64,000 nucleotides of DNA, taken from NCBI RefSeq assembly GCF_900199205.1, contig NZ_OBMJ01000001.1:2607001-2671000 (forward strand), read 5' to 3'. The stretch is from Streptomyces sp. 1331.2. Lineage in GTDB: Bacteria; Actinomycetota; Actinomycetes; Streptomycetales; Streptomycetaceae. Below are positions 57,346 through 64,000 of this stretch, one piece after another. The notes under the pieces are model-generated. The model saw only the letters and a list, made by a program, of their open reading frames with translations, searched no databases and was not told the origin of the DNA. The first letter of the stretch is position 1; the number at the start of each line of letters is the position of its first letter. The translations under genes and the position numbers were made by a program.

Positions 57346-58335
57346 CTACGGCTTGGGCTTGGGCAGGCCGGGCGGGTTGATCTCGGAGGACTGCACGGCC
57401 TCGCCCTCCAGGCCCCAGCGCTTGAGCACCTGCGCGTACGTGCCGTTCCTGATCGTCTCCTCGACCGCCGCGTTGAGCGCCTTGACCAGCCCGTTGTCCT
57501 TCCTGGTGGTCGCCGCGATCTTGCCGAGGACGTCGGCGCCGCCGCCCGAGTAGGTGCCCGCGATCTCGGTCTCGCCGCTCTGCACGACGTGGAAGGCGAG
57601 GCTCGGGTTGGGGCCGACGTAGACGTCGATCCGGCCGGAGGAGAGCGCCAGGTAGAACTCGGGGCCCTGGAAGTACTTGATGTCGATCGACTTGAGGCCG
57701 TTGCGGACGTTCTCCTCGCTCCAGGAGATCAGCAGCTTCTCCTGGTTGGTGCCGCTGGCGACGCCGACGCTCCGGCCCGCGAGGTCCTTGGCGCCGGCGA
57801 CCTTGAGGCCGCTGCCCTTCTTCGCCTCGAAGCCGAGGATGTCCAGCCGGTAGGTGGCGAAGTCGTACTTCTCCTTGCGCGCCTCGGTGACGGTGATGTT
57901 GGACAGGCCCACGTCGTACTTGCCGCTGTCCAGGCCGACGAAGATGTTCTCCCAGGAGACCGGGTTGAACTCGACCTTGAGGCCGAGCACGTTGCCGATC
58001 AGCGTGGCGATGTCCGGCTCGACGCCGATGATGGTCTTGTCGTCGTTGGCGTAGAAGTCCAGCGGCGGGGTGGTGCCGAGGGAGTCGACGACGGTCAGCG
58101 TCCCCTTCTTTCTGATCTCCTCCGGGACGAGCGCCGCGATCGCGTCGACTTTGGGCGTGCTGACCCGGTTCTGGTTCGGCGACAGGTTCACCACCGTGCC
58201 GTTCGGCGCGGTGCTGCCCTTGGCCGGGGCGAGTTCCGCCGCGGCGCCCGTGGTGCCGCTGCCGCAGCCGGCCAGGGTGAGGGCGGCGGCGAACGCGGCG
58301 GCGGCGGTCACGAAGGCGCGACGGGGTAGGGACAT
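57346..58335 (-). CDS. solute-binding lipoprotein, polar amino-acid ABC family (SBP_bac_3)
   Basis: Exported receptor of 329 residues. The lipobox is LTLAGCGSG with Cys24. The mature part has the family fold, with EIRKKGTLTVVDSLGTTPPL, IIGVEPDIATLIGNVLGLKV and YDVGLSNITVTEARKEKYDF. It lies at the end of the operon, 66 bases after the ATPase gene, with a G-rich run between. Together with the second SBP at 60187 it gives two receptors for one permease/ATPase pair, as in the cystine-type TcyJ/TcyK systems of Bacillus. Confidence 0.92.
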   Translation of the reverse strand: MSLPRRAFVTAAAAFAAALTLAGCGSGTTGAAAELAPAKGSTAPNGTVVNLSPNQNRVSTPKVDAIAALVPEEIRKKGTLTVVDSLGTTPPLDFYANDDKTIIGVEPDIATLIGNVLGLKVEFNPVSWENIFVGLDSGKYDVGLSNITVTEARKEKYDFATYRLDILGFEAKKGSGLKVAGAKDLAGRSVGVASGTNQEKLLISWSEENVRNGLKSIDIKYFQGPEFYLALSSGRIDVYVGPNPSLAFHVVQSGETEIAGTYSGGGADVLGKIAATTRKDNGLVKALNAAVEETIRNGTYAQVLKRWGLEGEAVQSSEINPPGLPKPKP

Positions 58336-58368
58336 GGCGGAACTCCTGCTCGGTGAAGGGGACTTGAA

Positions 58369-58394
58369 GGGGGCTGGGGCTGGGGGCTGGGGGG
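58369..58394 (+). repeat. G-quadruplex-prone G-run repeat
   Basis: Four runs of five, four, five and six G separated each by CT (58369-58373, 58376-58379, 58382-58386, 58389-58394). For the minus-strand operon this is the template strand, between the ATPase and the last solute-binding protein gene. Confidence 0.7.
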
Positions 58395-58401
58395 ACGGGG
58401 C

Positions 58402-59184
58402 TCAGAGGACCTTGGCCAGGAAGGCCCGGGTGCGCTCCTGCTGCGGACGGTCCAGGACCTCGACCGGCGGGCCCTGCTCGACCACCACGCCGCCGTCCAT
58501 GAAGACCACGGTGTCGGCGACCTCGCGGGCGAAGCCGATCTCGTGGGTGACGACGATCATCGTGGTGCCGCTGCGGGCCAGGTCCTTGATGACGTCCAGC
58601 ACCTCGCCGACCAGCTCCGGGTCGAGCGCCGAGGTGGGCTCGTCGAACAGCAGCACCTTGGGCTCCAGCGCCAGCGCCCGGGCGATCGCCACCCGCTGCT
58701 GCTGCCCGCCGGACAGCTGCCGGGGGTAGGCGTCCGCCTTGTCGGCCAGCCCGACCCGCTCCAGCAGCGCCAGCGCCGTCGCCCTGGCCTCGGCCCGGGA
58801 CCGGCGCAGCGCGGAGACCGGCGCCTCGACCAGGTTCTCCAGCACGGTGAGGTGCGGGAACAGGTTGAAGTTCTGGAACACGAAGCCGATGTGGGTGCGC
58901 TGGCGCAGCACCTCGCGCTCCTTGAGCTCGTGCAGCCGGTCCCCGGAGCGCCGGTAGCCGATCAGCTCGCCGTCGATGGCGACGTGGCCGCGGTCCAGCT
59001 TCTCCAGGTGGTTGATGGCACGCAGCAGGGTGGACTTGCCGGAGCCGGACGGGCCGAGCACCACGGTCACCGAGCCGGCCGGCACGTCGAGGTCGACCCC
59101 GCGCAGCACCTCCAGCCGGCCGAAGCTCTTGTGCAGGCCGCGGACCTGCACCATCGGGGCGGCCTCGGTCAGGGTCGTGGTCAC
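58402..59184 (-). CDS. polar amino-acid type ABC transporter ATPase
   Basis: Import ATPase of 260 residues. Walker A is [15 protein letters not shown], the signature is [18 protein letters not shown] and Walker B is [14 protein letters not shown], followed by the His switch in [10 protein letters not shown]. Closest relatives are GlnQ/TcyN-type ATPases. The GTG at 59184 overlaps the stop of the permease gene by four bases. The short N-terminal [11 protein letters not shown] precedes the conserved [11 protein letters not shown]. Confidence 0.94.
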   Translation of the reverse strand: MTTTLTEAAPMVQVRGLHKSFGRLEVLRGVDLDVPAGSVTVVLGPSGSGKSTLLRAINHLEKLDRGHVAIDGELIGYRRSGDRLHELKEREVLRQRTHIGFVFQNFNLFPHLTVLENLVEAPVSALRRSRAEARATALALLERVGLADKADAYPRQLSGGQQQRVAIARALALEPKVLLFDEPTSALDPELVGEVLDVIKDLARSGTTMIVVTHEIGFAREVADTVVFMDGGVVVEQGPPVEVLDRPQQERTRAFLAKVL

Positions 59185-60176
59185 GGTTGTCCTCCGGTGG
59201 TGCGGGCGGCGGCGGTACGGGCGAAGGCCCGCAGCCGCTGCAGCGGGGTGGGCGGCGGGGTGTGCTGCGCGCCGCGGGCGAAGTAGCGCTCGACGTAGTA
59301 CTGGCCGATCGACAGCACGGTGGTCAGCACCACGTACCAGACGGTGGCGACCATCAGCAGCGGCACCACCCGGCCGGTCCGGCCGTAGATGACCTGGGCC
59401 TGGTAGAAGAGCTCGCCGATGGCCATCACGTAGACCACCGAGGTGCCCTTGAGCAGCGAGATCACCTCGTTGGCGGCGGCCGGCAGGATGCCCCGCATGG
59501 CCTGCGGCAGCACGATCCGCCAGGCCTGCCGCCACCGCGGGATGCCGAGCGCGGCGGCGGCCTCGCGCTGGCCGGCGTCCACCGCGATGATCCCGCCGCG
59601 GATGATCTCGGCGGCGAACGCGGCCTGGTGCAGCCCGAGGCCGAGCACCGCGGCGCCGAGTGCGCTGAGCACGCCGACGGTCTCGACGTCGCCGAAGGTC
59701 GGGCCGAACGGGATGCCGATCCCGAACCGCTTGTACAGGTAGGAGAGGTTGAACCAGAACACCAGCTGGACGATCAGCGGGATCGAGCGGAACACCCAGA
59801 CGTACGCCCAGGCGATGGCGCGCAGGATCGCACTGCGGGACAGCCGCATCGCGGCCACCCCGGCGCCGAGCAGGAAGCCCAGCACCGTGCCGTAGGCGGT
59901 GAGTTCGAGGGTCCGGCCGATCGCCCGGAGGATCGTCTCGGCGGTGAAGTAGACCCGGAAGGTGGCCCAGTCCCAGCCGGGGTTGGTGGCCAGGCCGTGG
60001 GCGAACTGGGCGAGGACGACCAGGGCGGCGGCCCCGGCCGCCCAGCGCCAGGGGTGCCGGGCGGGGACGGTCCGCAGGCCGTCCAGGGCGTCGAGGTCGA
60101 CGGCGGCCGCGCCGGCGGCCGTGGCCTCGGGTCTCGGACGGGCGGGGGCGGACGGTACGTGGGTGCTGACGGTCAT
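59181..60176 (-). CDS. polar amino-acid type ABC permease
   Basis: Membrane subunit of HisM/TcyL type, 331 residues. An N-terminal soluble extension of about 45 residues ([20 protein letters not shown]) precedes the membrane core. The core has [18 protein letters not shown], the EAA loop in [20 protein letters not shown] and about six spans, then a basic C-terminus. It starts ten bases after the SBP at 60187 and overlaps the ATPase gene. The divergent second permease at 63494 shares the unusual extended N-terminus. Confidence 0.93.
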   Translation of the reverse strand: MTVSTHVPSAPARPRPEATAAGAAAVDLDALDGLRTVPARHPWRWAAGAAALVVLAQFAHGLATNPGWDWATFRVYFTAETILRAIGRTLELTAYGTVLGFLLGAGVAAMRLSRSAILRAIAWAYVWVFRSIPLIVQLVFWFNLSYLYKRFGIGIPFGPTFGDVETVGVLSALGAAVLGLGLHQAAFAAEIIRGGIIAVDAGQREAAAALGIPRWRQAWRIVLPQAMRGILPAAANEVISLLKGTSVVYVMAIGELFYQAQVIYGRTGRVVPLLMVATVWYVVLTTVLSIGQYYVERYFARGAQHTPPPTPLQRLRAFARTAAARTTGGQP

Positions 60177-60186
60177 CGGAACTCCT

Positions 60187-61134
60187 TCACGCGTGCTCGG
60201 GCGGGCTGATCTGCGACTCCTTGATCGCCGAGTCGGCGACCCCCCACTTGCGCAGGATCCGCTCGTACGTCCCGTCCTTGATCAGCTGGTTGACCGCCGC
60301 CTGGAAGGCCGGGGTGAGCTTCGAGCCCTTCTTGAAGGCGAAGCCGACGTCCAGGCGGTGGAACTCGCCGAGGAAGCGGGTGCCGGAGGCCTCCTGCGCG
60401 GCCTGGTGGCGCAGGCCGTTGATGGTGGACATCTCGATGTCCACCCGCCCCTGCTGGAGGCCGGTCAGCAGCGCGCCGCTCTCACTGAACGCCTTGACCT
60501 CGTACGGCTTCTTCCCCGCGTCGGTGCAGACGTTCCGGCGGCTGTTGAGGGTGGTCTCGAAGGTGGTGCCGGCCCCGGTGCCGACCGTCAGGCCGCACAG
60601 CTGGACCAGGTCGGTGATCGGCTGGATCGCGGTGTTGTCCTTCTTCACCGCGAAGCCCTGGCCGTCGTCGATGTAGGTGACGAAGTCGATGGTCTTCAGC
60701 CGGGCCGTGGTGACCCCGAAGTTGCCGGTGCCGACGTCGAACTTCCCGCTGTCCAGGGCCGGGAGGATGGTCTCGAACGCGGCCTCCTGGCGCTGCACGG
60801 TCAGGCCGAGCACCTTGGCCACCGCGTCGGAGAAGTCCACGTCGATCCCGGCGGGCTTCTTGCTGACCTGGTCGGCGTAGAACGCGCTGGGCGGCGCGCC
60901 GAAGGACGAACCGAACGTGAGCGTGCCGGCCTTGCGGACCTCCTCCGGCAGCAGGGCGGCGGCGGTCTCCGACTTCGCCAGGCCGGAGACGACGTCCTCG
61001 GTGGCGGTGGCGGCCGGGCCGCCCGCCCCCGCCGCACCCGCGATCTTCGGGTCCGAGCCGCAGGCGGCCAGCGCCAGGACCGGCAGCAGGGCGGTGGCCG
61101 CGAGCAGGCGGCGGCGGACGGTGGTGGCTCTCAC
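60187..61134 (-). CDS. solute-binding lipoprotein, polar amino-acid ABC family (second copy)
   Basis: Receptor of 315 residues with lipobox LALAACGSD (Cys25). Conserved SBP_bac_3 segments include EVRKAGTLTFGSSFGAPPSA, KKPAGIDVDFSDAVAKVLGL and FDVGTGNFGVTTARLKTIDF. It differs clearly from the receptor at 57346, so the two likely bind different ligands of one class. GTG start at 61134. A 15-base tandem repeat lies just upstream in the gap to the GNAT gene. Confidence 0.92.
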   Translation of the reverse strand: MRATTVRRRLLAATALLPVLALAACGSDPKIAGAAGAGGPAATATEDVVSGLAKSETAAALLPEEVRKAGTLTFGSSFGAPPSAFYADQVSKKPAGIDVDFSDAVAKVLGLTVQRQEAAFETILPALDSGKFDVGTGNFGVTTARLKTIDFVTYIDDGQGFAVKKDNTAIQPITDLVQLCGLTVGTGAGTTFETTLNSRRNVCTDAGKKPYEVKAFSESGALLTGLQQGRVDIEMSTINGLRHQAAQEASGTRFLGEFHRLDVGFAFKKGSKLTPAFQAAVNQLIKDGTYERILRKWGVADSAIKESQISPPEHA

Positions 61135-61154
61135 GGGGTGCCTTTCGGACGGCT

Positions 61155-61204
61155 TTCAGGGAGCGGGACTTCAGGGAGCAGGACTTCAGGGAGCTTCAGG
61201 GGAC
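61155..61204. repeat. tandem 15-base repeat between GNAT and SBP genes
   Basis: TTCAGGGAGC occurs at 61155, 61170 and 61185 with a five-base spacer (RGGAC) each time, and a degenerate copy TTCAGGGGAC at 61195. The last copy contains the GNAT stop codon. On the mRNA strand each unit reads GCTCCCTGAA. Confidence 0.85.
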
Positions 61205-61687
61205 GAGGGCGGGCAGTCGCTTCTCGAAGGGCAGCGAGCCGATGGTCAGGGGGTCGGCGGTGAGGTCGAACAGCGGCGTGTAGCCGGCCGCCAGGTAGAG
61301 GCCCCTGGCCTCGGGCTGGCGCGGGCCGGTGGTGAGGTGGAAGCGGGTGTAGCCGGCCGCGGCCGCCGTCCGCTCCAGCTCGGCCAGCACCCGGCGGGCC
61401 AGGCCGCGGCGGCGGTGGGCCGAGTGCGTCCAGACCCGCTTCACCTCGGCGGTGCGCTCGTCGTACCGCTTGTACGCACCGCCGGCCACCGGCTCGCCGT
61501 CCTCCAGCAGGAGCAGCAGCACGCCGTGCGGCTCGGCGAAGGCCTCGGCCGGGTAGCGGGTCATCTCCCGGTACCCCTTCGGGCCGTACCGGGTGACGTA
61601 CTCGTGGGTGAGCTCGCGCAGCAGCGGTTCGACCAGCGGGTCGTCGATGGCCACCCGGCGGAACCCGGTCAGCGGTGCTGCGCTCAC
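61196..61687 (-). CDS. GNAT-family N-acetyltransferase
   Basis: Acetyl-CoA-dependent acetyltransferase of 163 residues. The acetyl-CoA site is VWTHSAHRRRGLARRVLAEL (RRxG-type motif), followed by GYTRFHLTTGPRQPEARGLY and the C-terminal beta-bulge GYTPLFDL. The GTG at 61687 overlaps the stop of the monooxygenase gene by four bases (GTGA). In the Bacillus ytmI operon an N-acetyltransferase (SnaA) acetylates S-substituted cysteines before oxidative cleavage; an equivalent role here is inferred from context. Confidence 0.9.
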   Translation of the reverse strand: MSAAPLTGFRRVAIDDPLVEPLLRELTHEYVTRYGPKGYREMTRYPAEAFAEPHGVLLLLLEDGEPVAGGAYKRYDERTAEVKRVWTHSAHRRRGLARRVLAELERTAAAAGYTRFHLTTGPRQPEARGLYLAAGYTPLFDLTADPLTIGSLPFEKRLPALVP

Positions 61688-62844
61688 GCCTGCACCGCGA
61701 TCAGCTGGTGGCGGTCGCGCTCGGCCCGCTCCTCCCGGGCCGCGCGCTCGGCCTCGGCCTTGGCGGCGTCCCGCTTGGCGACCTCCTCGCGGACGATCGG
61801 GATGACGTACCGGCCGAAGTCGATGGCGTCGTCCAACAGGTGGTAGCCGCGCGCGGAGAGGATGTCCACGCCCAGGTCGTAGTAGTCGAGCAGCGCCTGG
61901 GCGACCGTCTCCGGGGTGCCGACCAGGGCGTTGGAGTTGCCCGCCCCGCCGGTGGCCGCGGCGGTCGGGGTCCACAGCGCGCGGTCGTAGCGCTCGCCGG
62001 CCTCGGCGATCTCGATCAGCCGCCGGGAGCCGGTGTTTTCGGGTGTCACAGTCTCGGGGGTCTCCGGGCGGTCGGCGCCCCGGCGGGCCCGGATCGCGGC
62101 CACCGTCCGGTGCGCCTTCTCCCAGGCCAGCTCCTCGGTCGGCGCGATGATCGGCCGGAACGCCACCTGGATCCGCGGCACGTCGGTCCGTCCGGCGGCC
62201 CGCGCCGCCTCCTTCACCCGCTCGATCTGCTCGGCGGTGCGGGCCAGCGGCTCGCCCCAGAGGCAGTAGATGTCCGCCTCGGCGCCGCCGGCCGCGTAGG
62301 CCGCGTCCGAGGAGCCGCCGAAGGAGACCGCCGGGCGCGGCTGCTGCACCGGGAAGACGTCCGAGACGAAGTCGTTGAAGCGGTAGTGCGGGCCCTCGTG
62401 GTCGAAGGGCTCGTGGCTGGTCCAGGCCCGCTTCACGATGCCGATGTACTCGCGGGTGCGCTCGTAGCGCTGGTCCTTGGTGAGGAAGTCGCCCTCGCGC
62501 TGCTGCTCGTGGTCGTTGCCGCCGGTGATGAAGTGCACGGTCAGCCGGCCGTCGCTGATCCGGTCCAGAGTCGCGAAGGTCTTGGCCGCGAAGGTCGGGT
62601 AGGAGACGTTGGGCCGGTGCGCCAGCAGGATCTGCAGCCGGTCGAGGTGCGAGGCGAGGAAGGCCGCCGCGGCCGCCGGCTCCGGGGCGCCGGCGCCGTA
62701 CGCGAAGAGCACCCGGTCCCAGCCGTGGTCCTCGTGCGCCCTGGCCAGCCGCAGGGTGTAGTCGCGGTCGAAGGCGGCGGTGGTGCGGGCGGTGGTCTCC
62801 GAGCCATCGCCGGTGGCGGCGATGCCGAGGAATTCGACGGGCAT
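61684..62844 (-). CDS. LLM flavin-dependent monooxygenase, SsuD-like
   Basis: FMNH2-dependent monooxygenase of 386 residues, related to alkanesulfonate monooxygenase. Shared segments are QILLAHRPNVSYPTFAAKTF, LDRISDGRLTVHFITGGNDH, YRFNDFVSDVFPVQQPRPAV followed by SFGGSSDAAY, and GTPETVAQALLDYYDLGVDI. A charged Ala/Glu/Arg tail ends the protein. ATG at 62844 with GAAAGG seven bases upstream. It is the first full gene after a cysteine-containing leader peptide, so a role in releasing sulfite or sulfur from organic compounds is likely. A flavin reductase is not seen nearby. Confidence 0.92.
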   Translation of the reverse strand: MPVEFLGIAATGDGSETTARTTAAFDRDYTLRLARAHEDHGWDRVLFAYGAGAPEPAAAAAFLASHLDRLQILLAHRPNVSYPTFAAKTFATLDRISDGRLTVHFITGGNDHEQQREGDFLTKDQRYERTREYIGIVKRAWTSHEPFDHEGPHYRFNDFVSDVFPVQQPRPAVSFGGSSDAAYAAGGAEADIYCLWGEPLARTAEQIERVKEAARAAGRTDVPRIQVAFRPIIAPTEELAWEKAHRTVAAIRARRGADRPETPETVTPENTGSRRLIEIAEAGERYDRALWTPTAAATGGAGNSNALVGTPETVAQALLDYYDLGVDILSARGYHLLDDAIDFGRYVIPIVREEVAKRDAAKAEAERAAREERAERDRHQLIAVQA

Positions 62845-62900
62845 GGCGGGACCTTTCGGGTGAGCGGGATCCGGCGGGCTGCGGGCGGGCAGACCGGGGC

Positions 62901-62926
62901 GGCGGCCGCGGTGGGGCGCGGCCGCC
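62901..62926. promoter_or_regulatory. strong hairpin in the leader of the monooxygenase operon
   Basis: Perfect ten-pair stem GGCGGCCGCG/CGCGGCCGCC (62901-62910 with 62917-62926) around a six-base loop, 57 bases before the monooxygenase ATG. Further hairpins lie at 63027-63045 (six pairs) and 63115-63130 (five pairs), between it and the leader peptide. The arrangement leader peptide, hairpins, structural genes is that of an attenuator, though no T tract follows. Confidence 0.5.
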
Positions 62927-63139
62927 GGGCATGAGGGTGACGCGGAGCGGGTGCAGGGCGGGCGGGAGCTGCTGGAGCGCAGTTGCGGAGCAGTGCGGAG
63001 CCGGCGATGACAGCGAAGCCTGACGTGCCGTCGGGTACGGACGGCGGATCCCGGCCCGCGGCGGGGCAAACCGAGGGAGGACTCCCCGAAGGGCGAAGGG
63101 CCGAGGAAGGTCAGGGCCGGACGGACGGCCGCTGTCGGG

Positions 63140-63217
63140 TCAGCCGCGACACGCCGCGGACCACACCCGACCGAAGTCGATGTGGTCGCGGGTGACCAGG
63201 GGCTGCTCGGCGTACAT
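63140..63217 (-). CDS. cysteine-containing leader peptide of the sulfur operon
   Basis: A 25-residue frame. The end LVTRDHIDFGRVWSAACRG matches the actinomycete leader peptide pattern L-V-(S/T)-R-x-H-(V/I)-D-(L/F)-x-R-V with a Cys-Arg near the C-terminus, which stands before sulfur-assimilation and sulfonate genes in Streptomyces. It is too short for ordinary gene finders. The ATG is only seven bases from the -10-like box, so translation is probably leaderless or nearly so. Ribosome stalling at the Cys codon when Cys-tRNA is scarce could control the 295 bases of structured leader before the monooxygenase gene. Confidence 0.75.
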   Translation of the reverse strand: MYAEQPLVTRDHIDFGRVWSAACRG

Positions 63218-63224
63218 GGCCTCA

Positions 63225-63254
63225 AGTTGAGCAGCCGCCCGAGCCGTCCGTCAA
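63225..63254 (-). promoter_or_regulatory. candidate promoter of the leader peptide and sulfur operon
   Basis: On the minus strand TTGACG (63249-63254) and TCAACT (63225-63230) are 18 bases apart. The -10 lies in the 11-base palindrome CTCAAGTTGAG (63221-63231). The start would fall at or next to the leader ATG at 63217. Confidence 0.5.
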
Positions 63255-63338
63255 CCACCCCTCATTGCCGCACTGTTGCGATCTCCTGTCACTTTTCCGA
63301 CAGCCGTCGAACGAACGCTTCCGCCCCTCGGGCCACCC

Positions 63339-63369
63339 TTGACAGCCATTGATCGTGCATGCGTACGAT
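63339..63369 (+). promoter_or_regulatory. candidate promoter of the divergent permease operon
   Basis: TTGACA (63339-63344) and TACGAT (63364-63369) are 19 bases apart. The -10 overlaps the inverted repeat GATCGT-N8-ACGATC (63351-63370), a possible operator. It lies about 125 bases before the permease ATG. Confidence 0.5.
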
Positions 63370-63493
63370 CGCCGCGGAGTGCAGTGCAACCGTGCCGGAC
63401 GCGTTGAGGGACGCGGCCCGGCCCCCTCGTACGTGACCACCGCCGTACCCGCCCGCCGCACTCCCGTCCGCACTTCCGCCAGGAGCCTCCGCC

Positions 63494-64000
63494 ATGGCCA
63501 CCCCGCAGGACGTCCTGCCCTCCCCCTCCACTCCCGACCCGTCCGCTCCCGATCCCTCCGCCCTCGACCGCTCCGCCCCGCCGCCCGGCCCCGAGGCCCG
63601 GATCGTCGCCCGCCGCAAGCCCGGCCAGTGGATCGCCGCCGCCGTCGCGCTGCTGCTGGCGGCGATGGCGGTCAACTCGCTGATCCGCAACCGGGCCTTC
63701 CAGTGGAACGTGGTCGCCGACTGGTTCACCGCCCGGTCCGTGCTGAACGGCCTCACCCTGACCCTGTGGCTGACGGCCGTCACCCTCGCGCTCGGCTTCC
63801 TGCTCGGCACCGTCCTCGCCACCATGCGGCTGTCCACCAACCCCGTGCTGCGCACGCTCAGTTGGGGCTACATCTGGATCTTCCGCTCCACCCCGCCGCT
63901 GGTGCAGCTGCTGTTCTTCTTCAACATCGGCGCGCTCTACCCGACACTCGGCCTCGGCATCCCCTTCGGCCCCGAGTTCGTCACGGTCCGGACGGTCAAC
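63494..64000 (+). CDS. polar amino-acid type ABC permease, partial
   Basis: The first 169 codons of a second HisM/TcyM-type permease; the rest is outside the window. An N-terminal Pro/Ser/Asp-rich extension (LPSPSTPDPSAPDPSALDRS) of about 35 residues precedes the first span (WIAAAVALLLAAMAVNSLI) and the core (GLTLTLWLTAVTLALGFLLG, GYIWIFRSTPPLVQLLFFFN). The ATG at 63494 follows AGGAG. It is divergent from the monooxygenase operon and resembles its permease, including the soluble extension, so it is likely the second half of a larger sulfur-compound uptake locus. Confidence 0.92.
   Translation, partial: MATPQDVLPSPSTPDPSAPDPSALDRSAPPPGPEARIVARRKPGQWIAAAVALLLAAMAVNSLIRNRAFQWNVVADWFTARSVLNGLTLTLWLTAVTLALGFLLGTVLATMRLSTNPVLRTLSWGYIWIFRSTPPLVQLLFFFNIGALYPTLGLGIPFGPEFVTVRTVN

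Noticed and set aside
63359..63436. 25-codon frame with one Cys upstream of the divergent permease
   Set aside because: It overlaps the candidate -10 box, has no ribosome binding site and lacks the R-x-H-x-D leader-peptide pattern.

Overview
The window is a stretch of actinomycete chromosome, very GC-rich, with almost only G or C at third codon positions and frequent GTG starts. Gene content and order match the core-chromosome block around the ATP synthase operon of Streptomyces and Kitasatospora: mce-scy-filP, nucS, atpIBEFHAGDC, glyA-prmC-prfA-rpmE-rho, thrB-thrC-hom-lysA-argS. The paired polar-growth proteins Scy and FilP, NucS in place of MutS/MutL, and a Rho with a long N-terminal insertion all point to the Streptomycetaceae. 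I see no prophage, insertion sequence, CRISPR array or biosynthetic gene cluster. The accessory part is the right-hand end, from about 49 kb.

Layout. 0-8 kb: a truncated thiolase, divergent methylmalonyl-CoA epimerase, then the coiled-coil cytoskeletal genes scy and filP. 8-13 kb: small accessory genes (alpha/beta hydrolase, ABC-2 type exporter, LLM oxidoreductase, two conserved small proteins). 13.7-18.4 kb: nucS, a membrane-anchored P-loop protein with a Pro/Ser/Thr-rich tail, a STAS anti-anti-sigma protein and 3-hydroxybutyryl-CoA dehydrogenase. 18.5-22.3 kb: a NarL-type two-component system, a small membrane protein, a PduO-type cobalamin adenosyltransferase and a DUF2550 protein. 22.4-30.4 kb: the complete F1Fo ATP synthase operon on the minus strand. 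30.7-41 kb: a WecA/MraY-like transferase, glyA, a LMW phosphatase, the YrdC/Sua5 protein, prmC, prfA, rpmE, an LCP protein and rho. 41.4-48.9 kb: the aspartate-family genes thrB, thrC, hom and lysA, then argS and a CheY-like regulator. 49.1 kb: tRNA-Arg(CCG). 49.3-57.2 kb: trypsin-like protease, DHA2 exporter, DUF885 peptidase, TetR regulator, FAH-family hydrolase and a cytosolic Ser/Thr kinase.

57.3-64 kb: a sulfur-acquisition island. A 25-codon cysteine-containing leader peptide precedes a minus-strand operon of an SsuD-like flavin monooxygenase, a GNAT acetyltransferase, two solute-binding lipoproteins, a polar amino-acid type permease and its ATPase. A second permease gene begins divergently and runs off the window. 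Gene content resembles the Bacillus ytmI (S-alkylcysteine salvage) operon built around an SsuD-like enzyme, and it is the best candidate here for an under-described system.

Regulatory signals read from the sequence include a near-perfect Rex operator upstream of atpI, an exact SigR-type promoter (GGAAT-N18-GTT) upstream of rpmE, terminator-like hairpins inside the atp operon (atpI/atpB, atpH/atpA, atpD/atpC), a 41-codon open frame overlapping the lysA stop and an upstream hom start, a roughly 600-base leader region upstream of rho, and many long perfect hairpins at gene ends.
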